Below are positions 17,105 through 25,640 of a stretch of 64,000 nucleotides of DNA, piece after piece. The translations under genes were made by a program, and so were the position numbers. The DNA comes from JBAIYU01 sp036763085 (lineage in GTDB: Bacteria > Bacillota > Negativicutes > DSM-1736 > Dendrosporobacteraceae): assembly GCF_036763085.1 (NCBI RefSeq), contig NZ_JBAIYU010000022.1, forward strand, positions 1 to 64,000. The letters are read 5' to 3'. Within the stretch, counting starts at the first letter, position 1. Every line of letters begins with the position of its first letter. A model generated the notes under the pieces. It saw only the letters and a list, made by a program, of their open reading frames with translations. It made no database searches and had not been told where the DNA came from.

Positions 17105-17251
17105 TAAGATTTTAAATTGGAATGTTAATGCACTTCGACATTTAGTTGCATTTTCCTTCATGTGGTATTGAATTGAAAAGGCGAAATGGGCCCCTCCTAC
17201 AATGGCACTATTTTATATTCGTTAAAGGGTCAATTCTTTAATAGCTAACTA

Positions 17252-17899
17252 TCAATTCTCCAACAACTTTTTTACTGTAGCGATATCATTGGCGGCAACC
17301 AGTAGTCCAAGATTATCAAATATCTTTTGCTCATCCCAATTCCACCATTGAAGCTTTAATAACAATTCAATCATTTCATTATTAAACCTCATTTTAATCA
17401 ATCTGGCCGGATTGCCGCCGACAATCGTATAAGGCTCTACATCCTTTGTTACAGTCGCATTTGCGGCGATAATTGCACCGTCGCCAATCTTAACACCTGG
17501 CATAATCGTAACATTCTGCCCAATCCATACATCGTTGCCGATTATGGTATCTCCTTTAAACGGCAGCTGCTCTACTGTAGGTGTAACCTTCTCCCAACCT
17601 CCACCGAAGATATTGAATGGATACGTTGTAATGCCATCCATACGGTGATTTGCTCCATTCATAATAAATGTTACACCTTCAGCAATAGCACAGAATTTCC
17701 CAATGATTAATTTATCCCCAAGAAACTCATAATGATGCTGAATGCGATCATAGAACTTCTCGGGGGAGTTTTTGCTGTCGCTGTAATATGTATAGTCGCC
17801 AATCACCACGTTTGCTTTATCTGGTAGATTCTTTATATAGCAAACCGTTTTTATATTTTCGTTGGGAAATATTTTAGTTTTGTCTGGCGCTATCGGCAT
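17252..17899 (-). CDS. Vat-like xenobiotic (streptogramin) O-acetyltransferase family protein
   Basis: 215 residues of the CatB/Vat left-handed beta-helix acetyltransferase family. Diagnostic features are GDYTYYSDSKNSPEKFYDRIQ, GKFCAIAEGVTFIMNGANHRMDG with the catalytic His, WEKVTP, and the coil DTIIGNDVWIGQNVTIMPGVKIGDGAIIAANATVTKDV ending PYTIVGGNPARLIKMRF. Vat enzymes inactivate group A streptogramins with acetyl-CoA, but many chromosomal relatives have unknown acceptors. The ATG at 17899 follows AAGGAAG at eight bases; the longer frame is not needed. It is flanked by unrelated genes. Confidence 0.8.
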   Translation of the reverse strand: MPIAPDKTKIFPNENIKTVCYIKNLPDKANVVIGDYTYYSDSKNSPEKFYDRIQHHYEFLGDKLIIGKFCAIAEGVTFIMNGANHRMDGITTYPFNIFGGGWEKVTPTVEQLPFKGDTIIGNDVWIGQNVTIMPGVKIGDGAIIAANATVTKDVEPYTIVGGNPARLIKMRFNNEMIELLLKLQWWNWDEQKIFDNLGLLVAANDIATVKKLLEN

Positions 17900-18075
17900 A
17901 TTGACACTTCCTTTCGATTCGTCTAGCTTCTTAGGCTTCAATAACATCTATTTAGTAACTTACTATAAAAATTCATCGCATTTTGCCTTTTACCGCCGTT
18001 TGGATTTGTTCACAATATACATGCTTAAGTTATCGTTTGTATCCCAAGCTATCTATTCTGTTCTGAAACAATTCT

Positions 18076-18753
18076 TTATAACACAAGATTAATTTTTAGT
18101 GCAGGACGAACACCGTAGTGAGGTAAGTTGACACGTCCGTAACTGCGAATACTGCTACGATGACCAATAAAAAACGCACGCGAAGAATTATCAGATTGGG
18201 TTCTCAGCCACCACCATGAGCAACCAAATTGCTCACCATCCTCAACTATATAATTATCTCCGACTTTTTTATCATACACATACAAGTGACATCCATCGTT
18301 CTTTTTTATTTTTGAAAATTCCGTTCCTATTGCACGACGTTCTACACTTAGAGAATCTCCACTAACCTTAGTGGTCAGTTCTTTCACCTCTGAAACACTG
18401 AGCAGAAAAACCTTGTCCTGTGTATCTACACTACCGTTGTCCGTGCAATGTGTAATCTTGATAAATTTTTTCTCCGAGTCATTGAACGCGGCATTAAAAA
18501 ACTCATCGTTAAGCCATTTCCGCAAATCAGAATCGCGCCAGATAATATCTTCAAAATCGCTATGGTATCGCTTAGAATCCAAAATATACTCACTCAAAAG
18601 GAACAGCTCACTCCCTGAATTTTGCAATACTCTCCATTTTATTGGTGTCAAGTCAGCTCCATCCGCATTCTGTGGATAAGCGCCGAAAGTAATGATTTCT
18701 CCAGACTTTGCATTTTGCGCGTTTTCTTTCATGTCCTGTTTTGTCATATTCAT
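18076..18753 (-). CDS. DUF6273 domain protein
   Basis: 225 residues with the pattern of the DUF6273/C-type-lectin-like family: an early ITFGAYPQ...PIKWRVL, SEYILDSKRYH, WRDSDLRKWLNDEFFNAAF, a central KVFLLSVSEV, and a terminal WWLRTQS...VNLPHYGVRPALKINL. These domains are often found in secreted or repeat-rich Firmicute proteins; here the domain stands alone and has no signal peptide, so it is probably cytosolic. Function unknown. The start has AGGAAGAAG directly upstream. Confidence 0.75.
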   Translation of the reverse strand: MNMTKQDMKENAQNAKSGEIITFGAYPQNADGADLTPIKWRVLQNSGSELFLLSEYILDSKRYHSDFEDIIWRDSDLRKWLNDEFFNAAFNDSEKKFIKITHCTDNGSVDTQDKVFLLSVSEVKELTTKVSGDSLSVERRAIGTEFSKIKKNDGCHLYVYDKKVGDNYIVEDGEQFGCSWWWLRTQSDNSSRAFFIGHRSSIRSYGRVNLPHYGVRPALKINLVL

Positions 18754-19120
18754 AGCTTCTTCCTTTCATTTAAAAACTCTGTTTTTTTACTTATTAACCT
18801 ATTTATATAAACATATTACTCTCAGCCTCAGATCAGGACGACTGGAGAAAGCCCTCCAAAATCATCGCCAACGTCTGCCCTTAAAAAATTCCTCATTGCT
18901 TGTATTTTACCATTAATTCTCCTGCCTTATGAATGAAGCATATGCTATATTGAAAAAACACGCGAATCTGTTACTCCAAATTTGCTTTTTTCCTCAAAAA
19001 CCAATCAGCGCTTTCTTAGCTCGTTTACTTCTTTTAATCGTAAATTAGCGGCAATAACTTAAAACTAAAAACAGTGGTTATAATAGTTAATATAAGAATT
19101 CGCTAGGGGTGAGATAAGAA

Positions 19121-19483
19121 GTGAATCCGGTAATTTGGTTTGAGATACCTGTGGCTGATATCGACAGGGCTAAATCCTTCTATGAAGCGGTATTTGGACA
19201 AAATTTAACCATAGTAGACATGGAGCAAAGGCAGATGGCTATGTTTTCCATGGAAATGGGCGTTCCGGGTATTGGTGGAGCGCTTGTTAAAGAGGAACAC
19301 TTCGTACCGTCCTATGCTGGCACGATGGTGTACTTCACTGTAACTGACATCACCGAAACCCTTAGCAAGGTAGTGGCAAGCAAGGGCAAAGAAATAATCC
19401 CTAAAACAAGTATTGGAGAGTATGGTTTTTGCGCTTATTTTGAAGATAGTGAGGGTAACAGAATCGGGTTGCACACGATGTAG
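19121..19483 (+). CDS. VOC (glyoxalase/dioxygenase superfamily) protein
   Basis: 120 residues with one complete vicinal-oxygen-chelate unit: VIWFEIPVADIDRAKSFYEAVFG, then a central GGALVKEEHF and a terminal YGFCAYFEDSEGNRIGLHTM. The pattern is that of the YycE/PhnB-like bleomycin-resistance/dioxygenase group. The usual metal His in the first strand is replaced (WFEIPV), so the acidic residues may not form a normal metal site and the function is uncertain. The GTG start follows AGGGGTGAG. It ends at its own terminator. Confidence 0.8.
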   Translation: MNPVIWFEIPVADIDRAKSFYEAVFGQNLTIVDMEQRQMAMFSMEMGVPGIGGALVKEEHFVPSYAGTMVYFTVTDITETLSKVVASKGKEIIPKTSIGEYGFCAYFEDSEGNRIGLHTM

Positions 19484-19557
19484 TTTTCCTACCAAACAAT
19501 ACGGCATTTTGATTTTAATAAGCACTATCAAAATCCATAATATTGTGCAAAATTAAG

Positions 19558-19599
19558 AATGAGTCGGCTTAGGTATTCGACCTAAAAAACCGACTCATT
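19558..19599 (+). terminator. Terminator after the VOC gene
   Basis: AATGAGTCGG...CCGACTCATT stem of 10 bp with an inner AGGT/ACCT stem, followed by TATG. The inner arms make it strong even though the T-run is short. Confidence 0.7.
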
Positions 19600-19675
19600 T
19601 ATGTATCTTTCTATTTCAGTGCAAGGAGTAAGGCTTGACTTATTCTACTAAATCCGAAATTGTGGTTTAAAAGTT

Positions 19676-19699
19676 CGGCCCCCTCAATGTAGGGGGCCG
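19676..19699. repeat. GC-rich hairpin CGGCCCCCT/AGGGGGCCG
   Basis: A perfect 9-bp stem with a 6-base loop in an otherwise AT-rich gap, without a T-run. A related hairpin (CGACACCTC...AGGGGGTCG followed by TTTTG) occurs at 34877-34901, next to one of the rlmD-tail copies. It may be a small interspersed palindrome. Confidence 0.5.
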
Positions 19700-19808
19700 T
19701 GTTAGTTTGGGAGTTATATTTTAGTGATACCTTCGCCAGACTCGTACTACAACTCGTTAGTTGTTAGATTCTCTTTTTTCACGATCAACTTCTAATATTT
19801 TAACCATT

Positions 19809-20183
19809 TTATAATCGTTCAGATATAGATTGGGCAAGAACTTCAACCATGTCTTGTGTGCATGTCGTTTGCCCTTTAACAAGTCCCATCTCGGTTAAAA
19901 CAATCGCTTTAGGAATTAGACCTATGTTTTCAATTGTTCTCTTAGCACACCCGATGGAACACCCGTCAATTGTGATAACTTCTTCGGCAGCCTTAGCCGC
20001 GTCAATGAACTGCTGCAACCCCGCCCCAATTCCAATCAGACAACTAGCCTTTGTTGTGGCGAAGCCTATTCTGCGAAGACTTCTGCTAACCTGATCAGCC
20101 ACCTCGCCCACATCGGCGCAGCCTGAGCATGCATATACAATTCGTTTTTCCCCATCGACCTGACAAGAATACTCCAAAATCAA
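19809..20183 (-). CDS. DGC-domain putative zinc-binding protein
   Basis: 124 residues. A Cys pair occurs early (VYACSGCADVGEVAD), then KASCLIGIGAG, and the family motif ITIDGCSIGCAKRTIE near residue 75. These are the conserved cysteines of DGC-domain proteins, proposed to bind zinc and often found beside metal or redox regulators. The biochemical role is unknown. It is divergent from the MarR gene, with about 110-160 bases between, so MarR may control it. Confidence 0.8.
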   Translation of the reverse strand: MILEYSCQVDGEKRIVYACSGCADVGEVADQVSRSLRRIGFATTKASCLIGIGAGLQQFIDAAKAAEEVITIDGCSIGCAKRTIENIGLIPKAIVLTEMGLVKGQTTCTQDMVEVLAQSISERL

Positions 20184-20247
20184 TCCTCTCCTTCTCCTTT
20201 ACAGTCCCGAGGTTAATTAGTATTATAATAGTATCATATTATAAATA

Positions 20248-20278
20248 GTTGTATATGTCAACAGTTTGTAATATCAAC
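20248..20278. promoter_or_regulatory. Paired operator-like boxes between the DGC and marR genes
   Basis: Two 15-base boxes lie end to end with one base between. The first is GTTGTATATGTCAAC (20248-20262) and the second GTTTGTAATATCAAC (20264-20278). They share GTT at one end and a T-T-CAAC end, and match in 10 of 15 positions. The 16-base period and the location next to the regulator gene suggest an autoregulatory MarR operator. This is an inference. Confidence 0.45.
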
Positions 20279-20346
20279 GATTGGAGTGAGCTATTATTAA
20301 TCAACTCAAAGAGAAAGCCCACTGTCTGCGTGATTCCGTAAAGGAA

Positions 20347-20763
20347 ATGATTAGGCAGCTAGGCTTATTAGAAAACACACAATCATTTTGTAGTTCAGAC
20401 TGTACATTTACCCAGTGCCATACCATCATTGAAGTGGGCAAGGATACTAACAGCTCACTCAACGATCTTGCCGCTCGCCTGAAAGTTGACAAGAGTGCGA
20501 TGAGCAGAACTGTTGATGAGCTAGTTAAAAAAGGCCTAGTTTTTCGTGAGCAAGACCCCAACGATCGAAGATATATTCGTATTTCTCTAACCAGTCTAGG
20601 ACTACAAAAATTTGAGGACATCGACGCTAAATCAAGGTCGATATTTGAACAACTTCTGCAAACAATGCCCGCCGAGGAACATGATGTTGTTATAAAAGGA
20701 CTGCAACTATTCTCGGAAGCGCTTACCAAAAGCATTATGGGTAAAGAGAACAAAACGGATTAA
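20347..20763 (+). CDS. MarR family transcriptional regulator
   Basis: 138 residues from this ATG. The winged-helix region shows SSLNDLAARLKVDKSAMSRTVDELVKKGLVFREQDPNDRRYIRISLT, a full MarR recognition helix and wing. Two cysteines near the N-terminus (FCSSDCTF) could be redox-sensing. The reading frame stays open upstream back to a TGA at 20287, giving a plausible helical extension (NQLKEKAHCLRDSVKE). GGAG at 20283-20286 sits correctly before ATT codons at 20293/20296, whereas the ATG at 20347 has its GGA only three bases away. The real start may therefore be a rare ATT. The gene ends at a strong terminator. Confidence 0.85.
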   Translation: MIRQLGLLENTQSFCSSDCTFTQCHTIIEVGKDTNSSLNDLAARLKVDKSAMSRTVDELVKKGLVFREQDPNDRRYIRISLTSLGLQKFEDIDAKSRSIFEQLLQTMPAEEHDVVIKGLQLFSEALTKSIMGKENKTD

Positions 20764-20764
20764 A

Positions 20765-20802
20765 AACTACCCATAGCCATCTAACTGGCTATGGGTAGTT
20801 TT
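20765..20802 (+). terminator. Terminator of marR
   Basis: AACTACCCATAGCCA and its complement form a perfect 15-bp stem with a 6-base loop, followed by TTTTACTCC. It begins right after the stop codon. Confidence 0.9.
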
Positions 20803-20948
20803 TTACTCCGTTTTGCGAGGTATGGCACCGCAAGGTCGTTTTTTTGTAGCTTCGGTTAGTTATAATTTAAAAAAGATAATTTCAGAGCAAGAACCTGTTA
20901 CTTAAAGAATTGCCACCTTAAATTCTTTTATTAGCTTCCTTTTTCATC

Positions 20949-21004
20949 CTACTTCCGCTCTATCAAAACATGCACTCAACGTGTATTTGATAGAAACGTG
21001 ATAC
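20949..21004 (-). repeat. rlmD 3'-end-like remnant 1 (attachment-site-like)
   Basis: The minus strand reads ...TATCACGTTTCTATCAAA, then a sequence translating as IHVEC and, after a one-base frameshift, the end of the LIERK-stop tail. It corresponds to the last residues of RlmD (HVECVALIERE). It is followed at once by a perfect 11-bp hairpin (21006-21033). This is the leftmost member of a same-strand series of such copies. Confidence 0.65.
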
Positions 21005-21005
21005 C

Positions 21006-21033
21006 GAAACGCGAAAAAAGAGTTTCGCGTTTC
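21006..21033. repeat. GAAACGCGAAA/TTTCGCGTTTC palindrome
   Basis: A perfect 11-bp inverted repeat with a 6-base loop, immediately next to rlmD remnant 1 and 54 bases beyond the EamA gene's stop. It may terminate that gene or be an element end. Confidence 0.6.
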
Positions 21034-21086
21034 AGTCGGCGCCCTTAATATAAGGGTAACAATTTATTTAAAGTTTATATTTTCGC

Positions 21087-22001
21087 TTACTTTTCATTGC
21101 TTCTATATGCATTTGATGTTGCCATTTGAGTAAGATCTTTTTCTTTATTTATTTTGCTATCCTTAAGCATTTCCCCGATATATGTTGAGCCCAATATTAA
21201 AACCCCACCTATAATTTGGAGGATTGTTAACTTCTCTCCAATAACGATTACACTGAATAAAATGCCAAATAAAGGCTCCAAGTAACTGTAGGACACTATT
21301 TCAACAGATTTCATATGTTCAGAGAGGGAAAAGAATATGGTATAAGCCACACCGGTGTGCAATATACCCAATAGAATGGTATAAATGACCGCCATAGCAT
21401 CCAAGTTAACAAACGTTAAAATATTTCCATCCATCAATACAAATGGCAGTAAAACCAGCATCGCTGTAAATATTTGCACAAATGTAGCAGTTTGATTATC
21501 CACCCTGCATTTAATGCTGCGGTTAATAAGAACAATCGCTGCGTAAAGCATCCCCGAAATAGCACTAAGCGCCATCCCCATATATCCGTACCCTTCTAAC
21601 ACATTATGACCGACAATCAAGACGAGACCTATAAGCGAGCTTAAAATCACAGCAACTTGAAGCTTTGAAATGGTCTCCTTTAATATCAGTGGTGCAGCGA
21701 TCATTACATACACCGGACACATATTATAGATAATAACAGCAGATGAAATGCTAGTATGTTTAAACCCATAAAACAAAGTTAACCAGCCAAAACCTAGCAA
21801 TACACCTGAAATAATGTACGGTTTTAACAGCGGCCACTCTACCTTATCTGCTTTTTTCATTTTCATTACAACAAAAAGGACCGGCAGGGCAATTACTGCC
21901 CGGAGAAAAGCTAAGCTTAAAGCGGACAAGGGAATGGATTTTGTAAATACACCCAAACTACCCCAAATAATCATAACAAGTGCTAATTTAATTCTATTCA
22001 T
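21087..22001 (-). CDS. EamA/DMT family exporter
   Basis: 304 residues with ten predicted helices in two homologous EamA halves. The first runs about 1-140 (IIWGSLGVFTKSIPLSALSLAFLRA...). The second runs about 145-285 (AISGMLYAAIVLINRSI..., ending SYLEPLFGILFSVIVIGEKLTILQIIGGVLILGSTYIGE). The C-terminus is charged. DMT exporters move amino acids, nucleosides or drugs out of the cell. The AraC-type regulator lies 70 bases upstream on the same strand, so they are probably one transcript or a regulator-target pair. Confidence 0.88.
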   Translation of the reverse strand: MNRIKLALVMIIWGSLGVFTKSIPLSALSLAFLRAVIALPVLFVVMKMKKADKVEWPLLKPYIISGVLLGFGWLTLFYGFKHTSISSAVIIYNMCPVYVMIAAPLILKETISKLQVAVILSSLIGLVLIVGHNVLEGYGYMGMALSAISGMLYAAIVLINRSIKCRVDNQTATFVQIFTAMLVLLPFVLMDGNILTFVNLDAMAVIYTILLGILHTGVAYTIFFSLSEHMKSVEIVSYSYLEPLFGILFSVIVIGEKLTILQIIGGVLILGSTYIGEMLKDSKINKEKDLTQMATSNAYRSNEK

Positions 22002-22071
22002 AGAAGCCTCCTTATCTTTGCTAAGTCCAGATTAGCTAAATAATAAGGAACTGTATTGTATAAAATTGGCA

Positions 22072-22884
22072 CTATACCTTTACTTGCTCTATATATGTCC
22101 CTGGTGTAATGCCATACATTTTTTTAAATTCCCGAATTAAATGGGCTTGGTCATAAAATCTCAATTCCTCACAAATTGCAAATACGTCTACACCTTTACT
22201 TAATAACCTTTTTGCTTCAGCAACCCGATATTGTAAGTGGTATGCGGCAGGTGTGGTTGTATATAACTTTTTAAAATTCCTGATGATTGAAAATTTATTT
22301 AACCCGGATATTTGCTCAAGCTTATCTAATGTTATATCGTCATTCACGTGATTTAATATATAATCATGAATCGTTTTGACGATATAACTTGTACTTGCGG
22401 CAGTAGTATCAGTAATATCTTTTTCTCCAAACTCCAGCAATAACTCAATAAGTATATTTTCCAATGTGTCTGGAATCTTTTCTGTCAGTAATTGTTCAAT
22501 AAAGCCTATTAGTTTTCGGATTTGATTACCTGTTAACTTCTTTGCATGACTAAAATTTACTGAATCACTGTAGTAGCTGGGATCGACAAATAACATAACA
22601 TATGCCCAGTGATTAATATCATTCGGCGCACATCTGTGAGTCATTAATGGTGGTATAACGACACCATCGCCTGATCCATAGTGGATAGTCCTGTCTTTCA
22701 AGGTTAAGTCAGTGGATCCTTCTACGATATACCCTAATGAAAGTTCATTATGGACATGAGGCTTATACGCATGGGGATGATTTCTACATAGCTTGATCTC
22801 CACGCCTTCAATAATGCTTTTGCTAAATTCCATATGTCCTTCTTGTTTAATACTACTTATATAATCCTTGTCTAATATATTCAA
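22072..22884 (-). CDS. AraC family transcriptional regulator
   Basis: 270 residues. An N-terminal cupin sensor domain (CRNHPHAYKPHVHNELSLGYIVEGSTDLTLKDRTI..., about 30-110) precedes a C-terminal double helix-turn-helix. There, DDITLDKLEQISGLNKFSIIRNFKKLYTTTPAAYHLQYRVAEAKRLL and a second helix pair end in FYDQAHLIREFKKMYGITPGTYIEQ. It would bind DNA as a ligand-responsive activator. The start is a TTG at 22884, ten bases after AAAGGAGAG; an internal ATG (MEFSKSI) is possible. The likely target is the adjacent EamA exporter. Confidence 0.88.
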   Translation of the reverse strand: MNILDKDYISSIKQEGHMEFSKSIIEGVEIKLCRNHPHAYKPHVHNELSLGYIVEGSTDLTLKDRTIHYGSGDGVVIPPLMTHRCAPNDINHWAYVMLFVDPSYYSDSVNFSHAKKLTGNQIRKLIGFIEQLLTEKIPDTLENILIELLLEFGEKDITDTTAASTSYIVKTIHDYILNHVNDDITLDKLEQISGLNKFSIIRNFKKLYTTTPAAYHLQYRVAEAKRLLSKGVDVFAICEELRFYDQAHLIREFKKMYGITPGTYIEQVKV

Positions 22885-23249
22885 AATTCAAACACTCTCC
22901 TTTCATTTCAAGTATATTGCTGCTGAGGACACGGGCTCACTCCATCCGTCCCAATATGCTCTATCCGTCGTGCTAATTCAATGTCATGTTATCCACGCTA
23001 AGTATCTTTCATAGTTGCTAGTGTTTCTGATAAACTTTCATCTTTTGATTTAAACGTTATTTTTGGTTACTTCACATGACTTCATTATATCATCAAGTCA
23101 CTAAACATTCCCATATTAGGGATATACACTATCCTTAATTACGCCAGAACAAAACTTTTTTCATCTCCATATCATTTTGCAAATATCCCCGTTACTTTCG
23201 TGTAAAGATGAATTTCGGCAAAAAGTACCACCTCAATAAAATAAAAAAA

Positions 23250-23274
23250 TTCGCCTAAACAAAGTCTAGGCGAA
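23250..23274 (-). terminator. Terminator after the DODA operon
   Basis: TTCGCCTA/TAGGCGAA 8-bp stem, 9-base loop, followed on the minus strand by TTTTTTTATTTTATTG. The hairpin plus the adjoining GCGAACATAA is nearly repeated at 42329-42360, which suggests a mobile or duplicated terminator segment. Confidence 0.75.
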
Positions 23275-23309
23275 CATAATACTTACCGAGGGGTAGATCG
23301 ACGTCGTTT

Positions 23310-23405
23310 CTATTCTAATCTTCGAATGCCGAGGTACAAGCTGAACATCTTGTCGCCTATGTGTACACTAGAAAAGCAATGCGGGCACTCCTTCGTTGTT
23401 GGTAC
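23310..23405 (-). pseudogene. Remnant of a zinc-ribbon C-terminus
   Basis: The minus-strand frame ending at 23310 reads TTKECPHCFSSVHIGD followed by about 15 further residues and a stop, with no start codon. The CPHC-FSS pattern resembles the first half of the Cys4 tail found at the end of some Firmicute membrane proteins; the second CxxC is lost. It lies directly downstream of the DODA stop, so it is probably a leftover of a deleted gene. Confidence 0.4.
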
Positions 23406-23409
23406 TAGT

Positions 23410-24177
23410 TTAAGCGAACACGTATGAAGTCATCGACAGGCTTCCCATTGTACAAACCTGATTATAAACACGGATCAAATCGTTTTCATTAACTGCTCCC
23501 AAAACGTATAACAAAGGCAGGAAATGTTCTAAGGTTGGTACCGCCATTTGCGCTGGACGTCCGAGTCGCTGGTATTCGATCACACCCTGGTGGGCCTTTT
23601 TCAGCACGTGGTCCACAATTGCATTGTCAAACTCGTACGCCCAGTCGTAGCCGCCCCCACGGGACCAATCAATCATACTCAAATTATGCACGACATTGCC
23701 GCTTCCGAAGATCATTACGCCTTGGTTCCGCAAATCGAAGAGTTTTCTGCCCAGAGCATAATGCTCTTCAGGCGATGCACTCCGGTCGACGCTGACCTGG
23801 AATACGGGTATGTCCGCTTCGGGATACATCGACCGCAAGACGCACCATGTTCCGTGGTCCAAGCCCCAACTTTCATCAAACACTGCCGAGTCTCCCAGCA
23901 GTTCTCTAGCTTTTCGGGCATAGTCCGGAGCACCGGACGCCGGATACATAATTCGGTATAGCGCTTCCGGAAAACCGTAAAAGTCATGAATAGTGCGGGG
24001 ACGGTCATTTACCATGACGCGGGTTCCTTTTGTATACCAATGGGCTGAGATCGACAGAATAGCTTCAGGTTTCGGCAGCTCCGCCGCGATCTGTGCCCAG
24101 GTGCGTGAATAGGGGCTATCCTCGATTGCAATCATTGGAGAGCCATGACCTACGAATATGGCCGGCATAATTGACAT
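23410..24177 (-). CDS. DODA-type extradiol ring-opening dioxygenase family (YgiD-like)
   Basis: 255 residues with LigB-type metal ligands: an early GHGSPM, then ISAHWYTKGTRV with the second His, WGLDHGTWCVLRSMYPEADIPVFQVSVD, and GSGNVVHNL. The PSSP/YgiD group are Zn- or Fe-dependent enzymes opening catechol-like rings, including DOPA dioxygenases. Length is typical. It is the third gene of a pirin, small-protein, DODA series on the minus strand. Pirin-like proteins are quercetinases, so the operon may degrade phenolic compounds. Confidence 0.88.
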   Translation of the reverse strand: MSIMPAIFVGHGSPMIAIEDSPYSRTWAQIAAELPKPEAILSISAHWYTKGTRVMVNDRPRTIHDFYGFPEALYRIMYPASGAPDYARKARELLGDSAVFDESWGLDHGTWCVLRSMYPEADIPVFQVSVDRSASPEEHYALGRKLFDLRNQGVMIFGSGNVVHNLSMIDWSRGGGYDWAYEFDNAIVDHVLKKAHQGVIEYQRLGRPAQMAVPTLEHFLPLLYVLGAVNENDLIRVYNQVCTMGSLSMTSYVFA

Positions 24178-24211
24178 AGTTAAACCTCCAAATTCTGCGC
24201 TTTCGCAGGAG

Positions 24212-24439
24212 CTAATCCTTCCTGTAACCCCGCGATCTCATCTCATTTTCGGTCAAAACATCAACATAAGTACTCAGAAGCCGATCCTCAGCTTCGCAGC
24301 TCTGCTGATAATACCAATCGCGAACTGCTTTTTCAATTTCTGCGTCATCGCCATTAGCGGGAAACGGATATACAGCGATCAACTCTTTCGACTGTTTGTC
24401 GCGAAGTCCCACTTTCACATGCTTCTCAAATTTACCCAT
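24212..24439 (-). CDS. Small hypothetical protein in the pirin-DODA operon
   Basis: 75 residues, unrecognised. Strand-like KHVKVGLRDKQSKELIAVYPF is followed by an acidic helix (DDAEIEKAVRDWYYQQSCEAEDRLL) and a charged C-terminus. The ATG at 24439 is seven bases after GGAGGG; an upstream ATG in frame abuts that site and is rejected. It lies 32 bases from the pirin stop and 34 from the DODA start, clearly inside the operon. Confidence 0.6.
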   Translation of the reverse strand: MGKFEKHVKVGLRDKQSKELIAVYPFPANGDDAEIEKAVRDWYYQQSCEAEDRLLSTYVDVLTENEMRSRGYRKD

Positions 24440-24471
24440 TCTGTATCCCTCCATTTTAACTATCTTCTAGG

Positions 24472-25326
24472 CTAGCTCGGTAAGTGTTTAATAAAAGTTT
24501 TGTCACGCAGTTCTTGGAAAGCGATATCCAGCTCTTCACGGGTATTCATAACAATGGGACCACCCCAAGCTATTGGCTCGTTCAGCGGTTTCCCTGCGAG
24601 CAAAAGGAACCTCATACCATTCGGGCCAGCTTTCACTCGTAACTTGGTTCCTGCATCAAATAATACAGCATGTTTCGCCGGTATCATTTTATCATTTTCC
24701 GGGTCGAGGTTTCCTTCACCATGCACAATATACACAAATAACGTCGCTTCGCGGTCTGTATCTAGTTCCCACTGAACACCAGCGGTCATTTCCACATCCA
24801 GGTACAGCGGTTTCACATAGTCGCCTTCAAAGGCCCCCGCTTTGCCGTTGTAAGTTCCGGCAATTACGTGAATCTTACTGGCACCTTCGTCGATTACTGG
24901 AATGTCACCACTAGTAATCCCATGATATTTAGGGGCAGTCATCTTGTTCTTCTTTGGCAGGTTGAGCCACAACTGGACTCCTAGCATTCGTTCGCACGGC
25001 TTAGGCATCTCTTGATGGATAATCCCTGATCCTGCAGTCATCCATTGGCATTCCCCATCGAGAATGCTGCCCTTATTGCCCAAGCTGTCTCCATGCTCAA
25101 TATCTCCTCTGATCAGGTACGTGACAGTTTCAATTCCACGGTGAGGATGCCATGGGAAACCTTTGATATAATCATCTGGATTTACTGAGTCGAAAGCGTC
25201 CAGCATCAGAAAGGGATCGAAATCCTTCGTGTCCTTGTGTCCGAGCACACGGACCAGTTGTACGCCAGCCCCATCGACAGCGCGCTCCCCAGTGATAATT
25301 TTACGTATTTTCCTGATTCCGCTCAT
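24472..25326 (-). CDS. Pirin family protein (quercetin 2,3-dioxygenase-like bicupin)
   Basis: 284 residues. The N-terminal cupin carries FPWHPHRGIETVTYLI, DSLGNKGSILDGECQWMTAGSGIIHQEMP, giving the His/His/His/Glu metal site of pirins (YhhW). The C-terminal cupin domain (VKPLYLDVEMTAGVQWELDTDREATLFVYIVHGEG...) is complete. YhhW-type pirins act as quercetinases in vitro and respond to redox stress. The ATG at 25326 is ten bases after GGAGG; the frame continues upstream with a TTG that is too close to it. It is the first gene of the operon, behind a good sigma-A promoter. Confidence 0.9.
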   Translation of the reverse strand: MSGIRKIRKIITGERAVDGAGVQLVRVLGHKDTKDFDPFLMLDAFDSVNPDDYIKGFPWHPHRGIETVTYLIRGDIEHGDSLGNKGSILDGECQWMTAGSGIIHQEMPKPCERMLGVQLWLNLPKKNKMTAPKYHGITSGDIPVIDEGASKIHVIAGTYNGKAGAFEGDYVKPLYLDVEMTAGVQWELDTDREATLFVYIVHGEGNLDPENDKMIPAKHAVLFDAGTKLRVKAGPNGMRFLLLAGKPLNEPIAWGGPIVMNTREELDIAFQELRDKTFIKHLPS

Positions 25327-25445
25327 AATGAACAAACCTCCTTACAAATAGGGCAGTCCGCCCTGGACGTTTAGTAAATAACCGAGTACATCATCTTCAG
25401 TGTAAATACCTATCACATCAGAATATAAATACTGTTCTTATTAAT

Positions 25446-25475
25446 ATTATAGATATGGATAATAATTCCTGTCAA
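25446..25475 (-). promoter_or_regulatory. Sigma-A promoter of the pirin-DODA operon
   Basis: Minus-strand TTGACA (25475-25470), 18-bp spacer, TATAAT (25451-25446), about 120 bases before the pirin start. The rest of the roughly 310-base gap between pirin and the dinB terminator holds only a short GTCC...GGAC hairpin near the pirin start. Confidence 0.75.
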
Positions 25476-25590
25476 ATAAAAACAATGCATAACTTTTCAA
25501 ACTCTCTCTATATTTTCGCGGGATACTTGCAGGATTTGCTTTAATTATATTTTATATAGCCTTCCATAGTTTTATATAAATCTATAAAAG

Positions 25591-25627
25591 AGAATAGTCG
25601 CCTAGAGCAACTTCTAGACAACTATTC
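25591..25627 (-). terminator. Terminator after the Y-family polymerase gene
   Basis: AGAATAGT(C/T)G(C/T)CTAGA...TCTAGACAACTATTCT, a long near-perfect stem with a 6-base loop, 14 bases past the polymerase stop. The minus strand continues CTCTTTTATAG. Confidence 0.75.
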
Positions 25628-25640
25628 TTTAAATTTTTCG

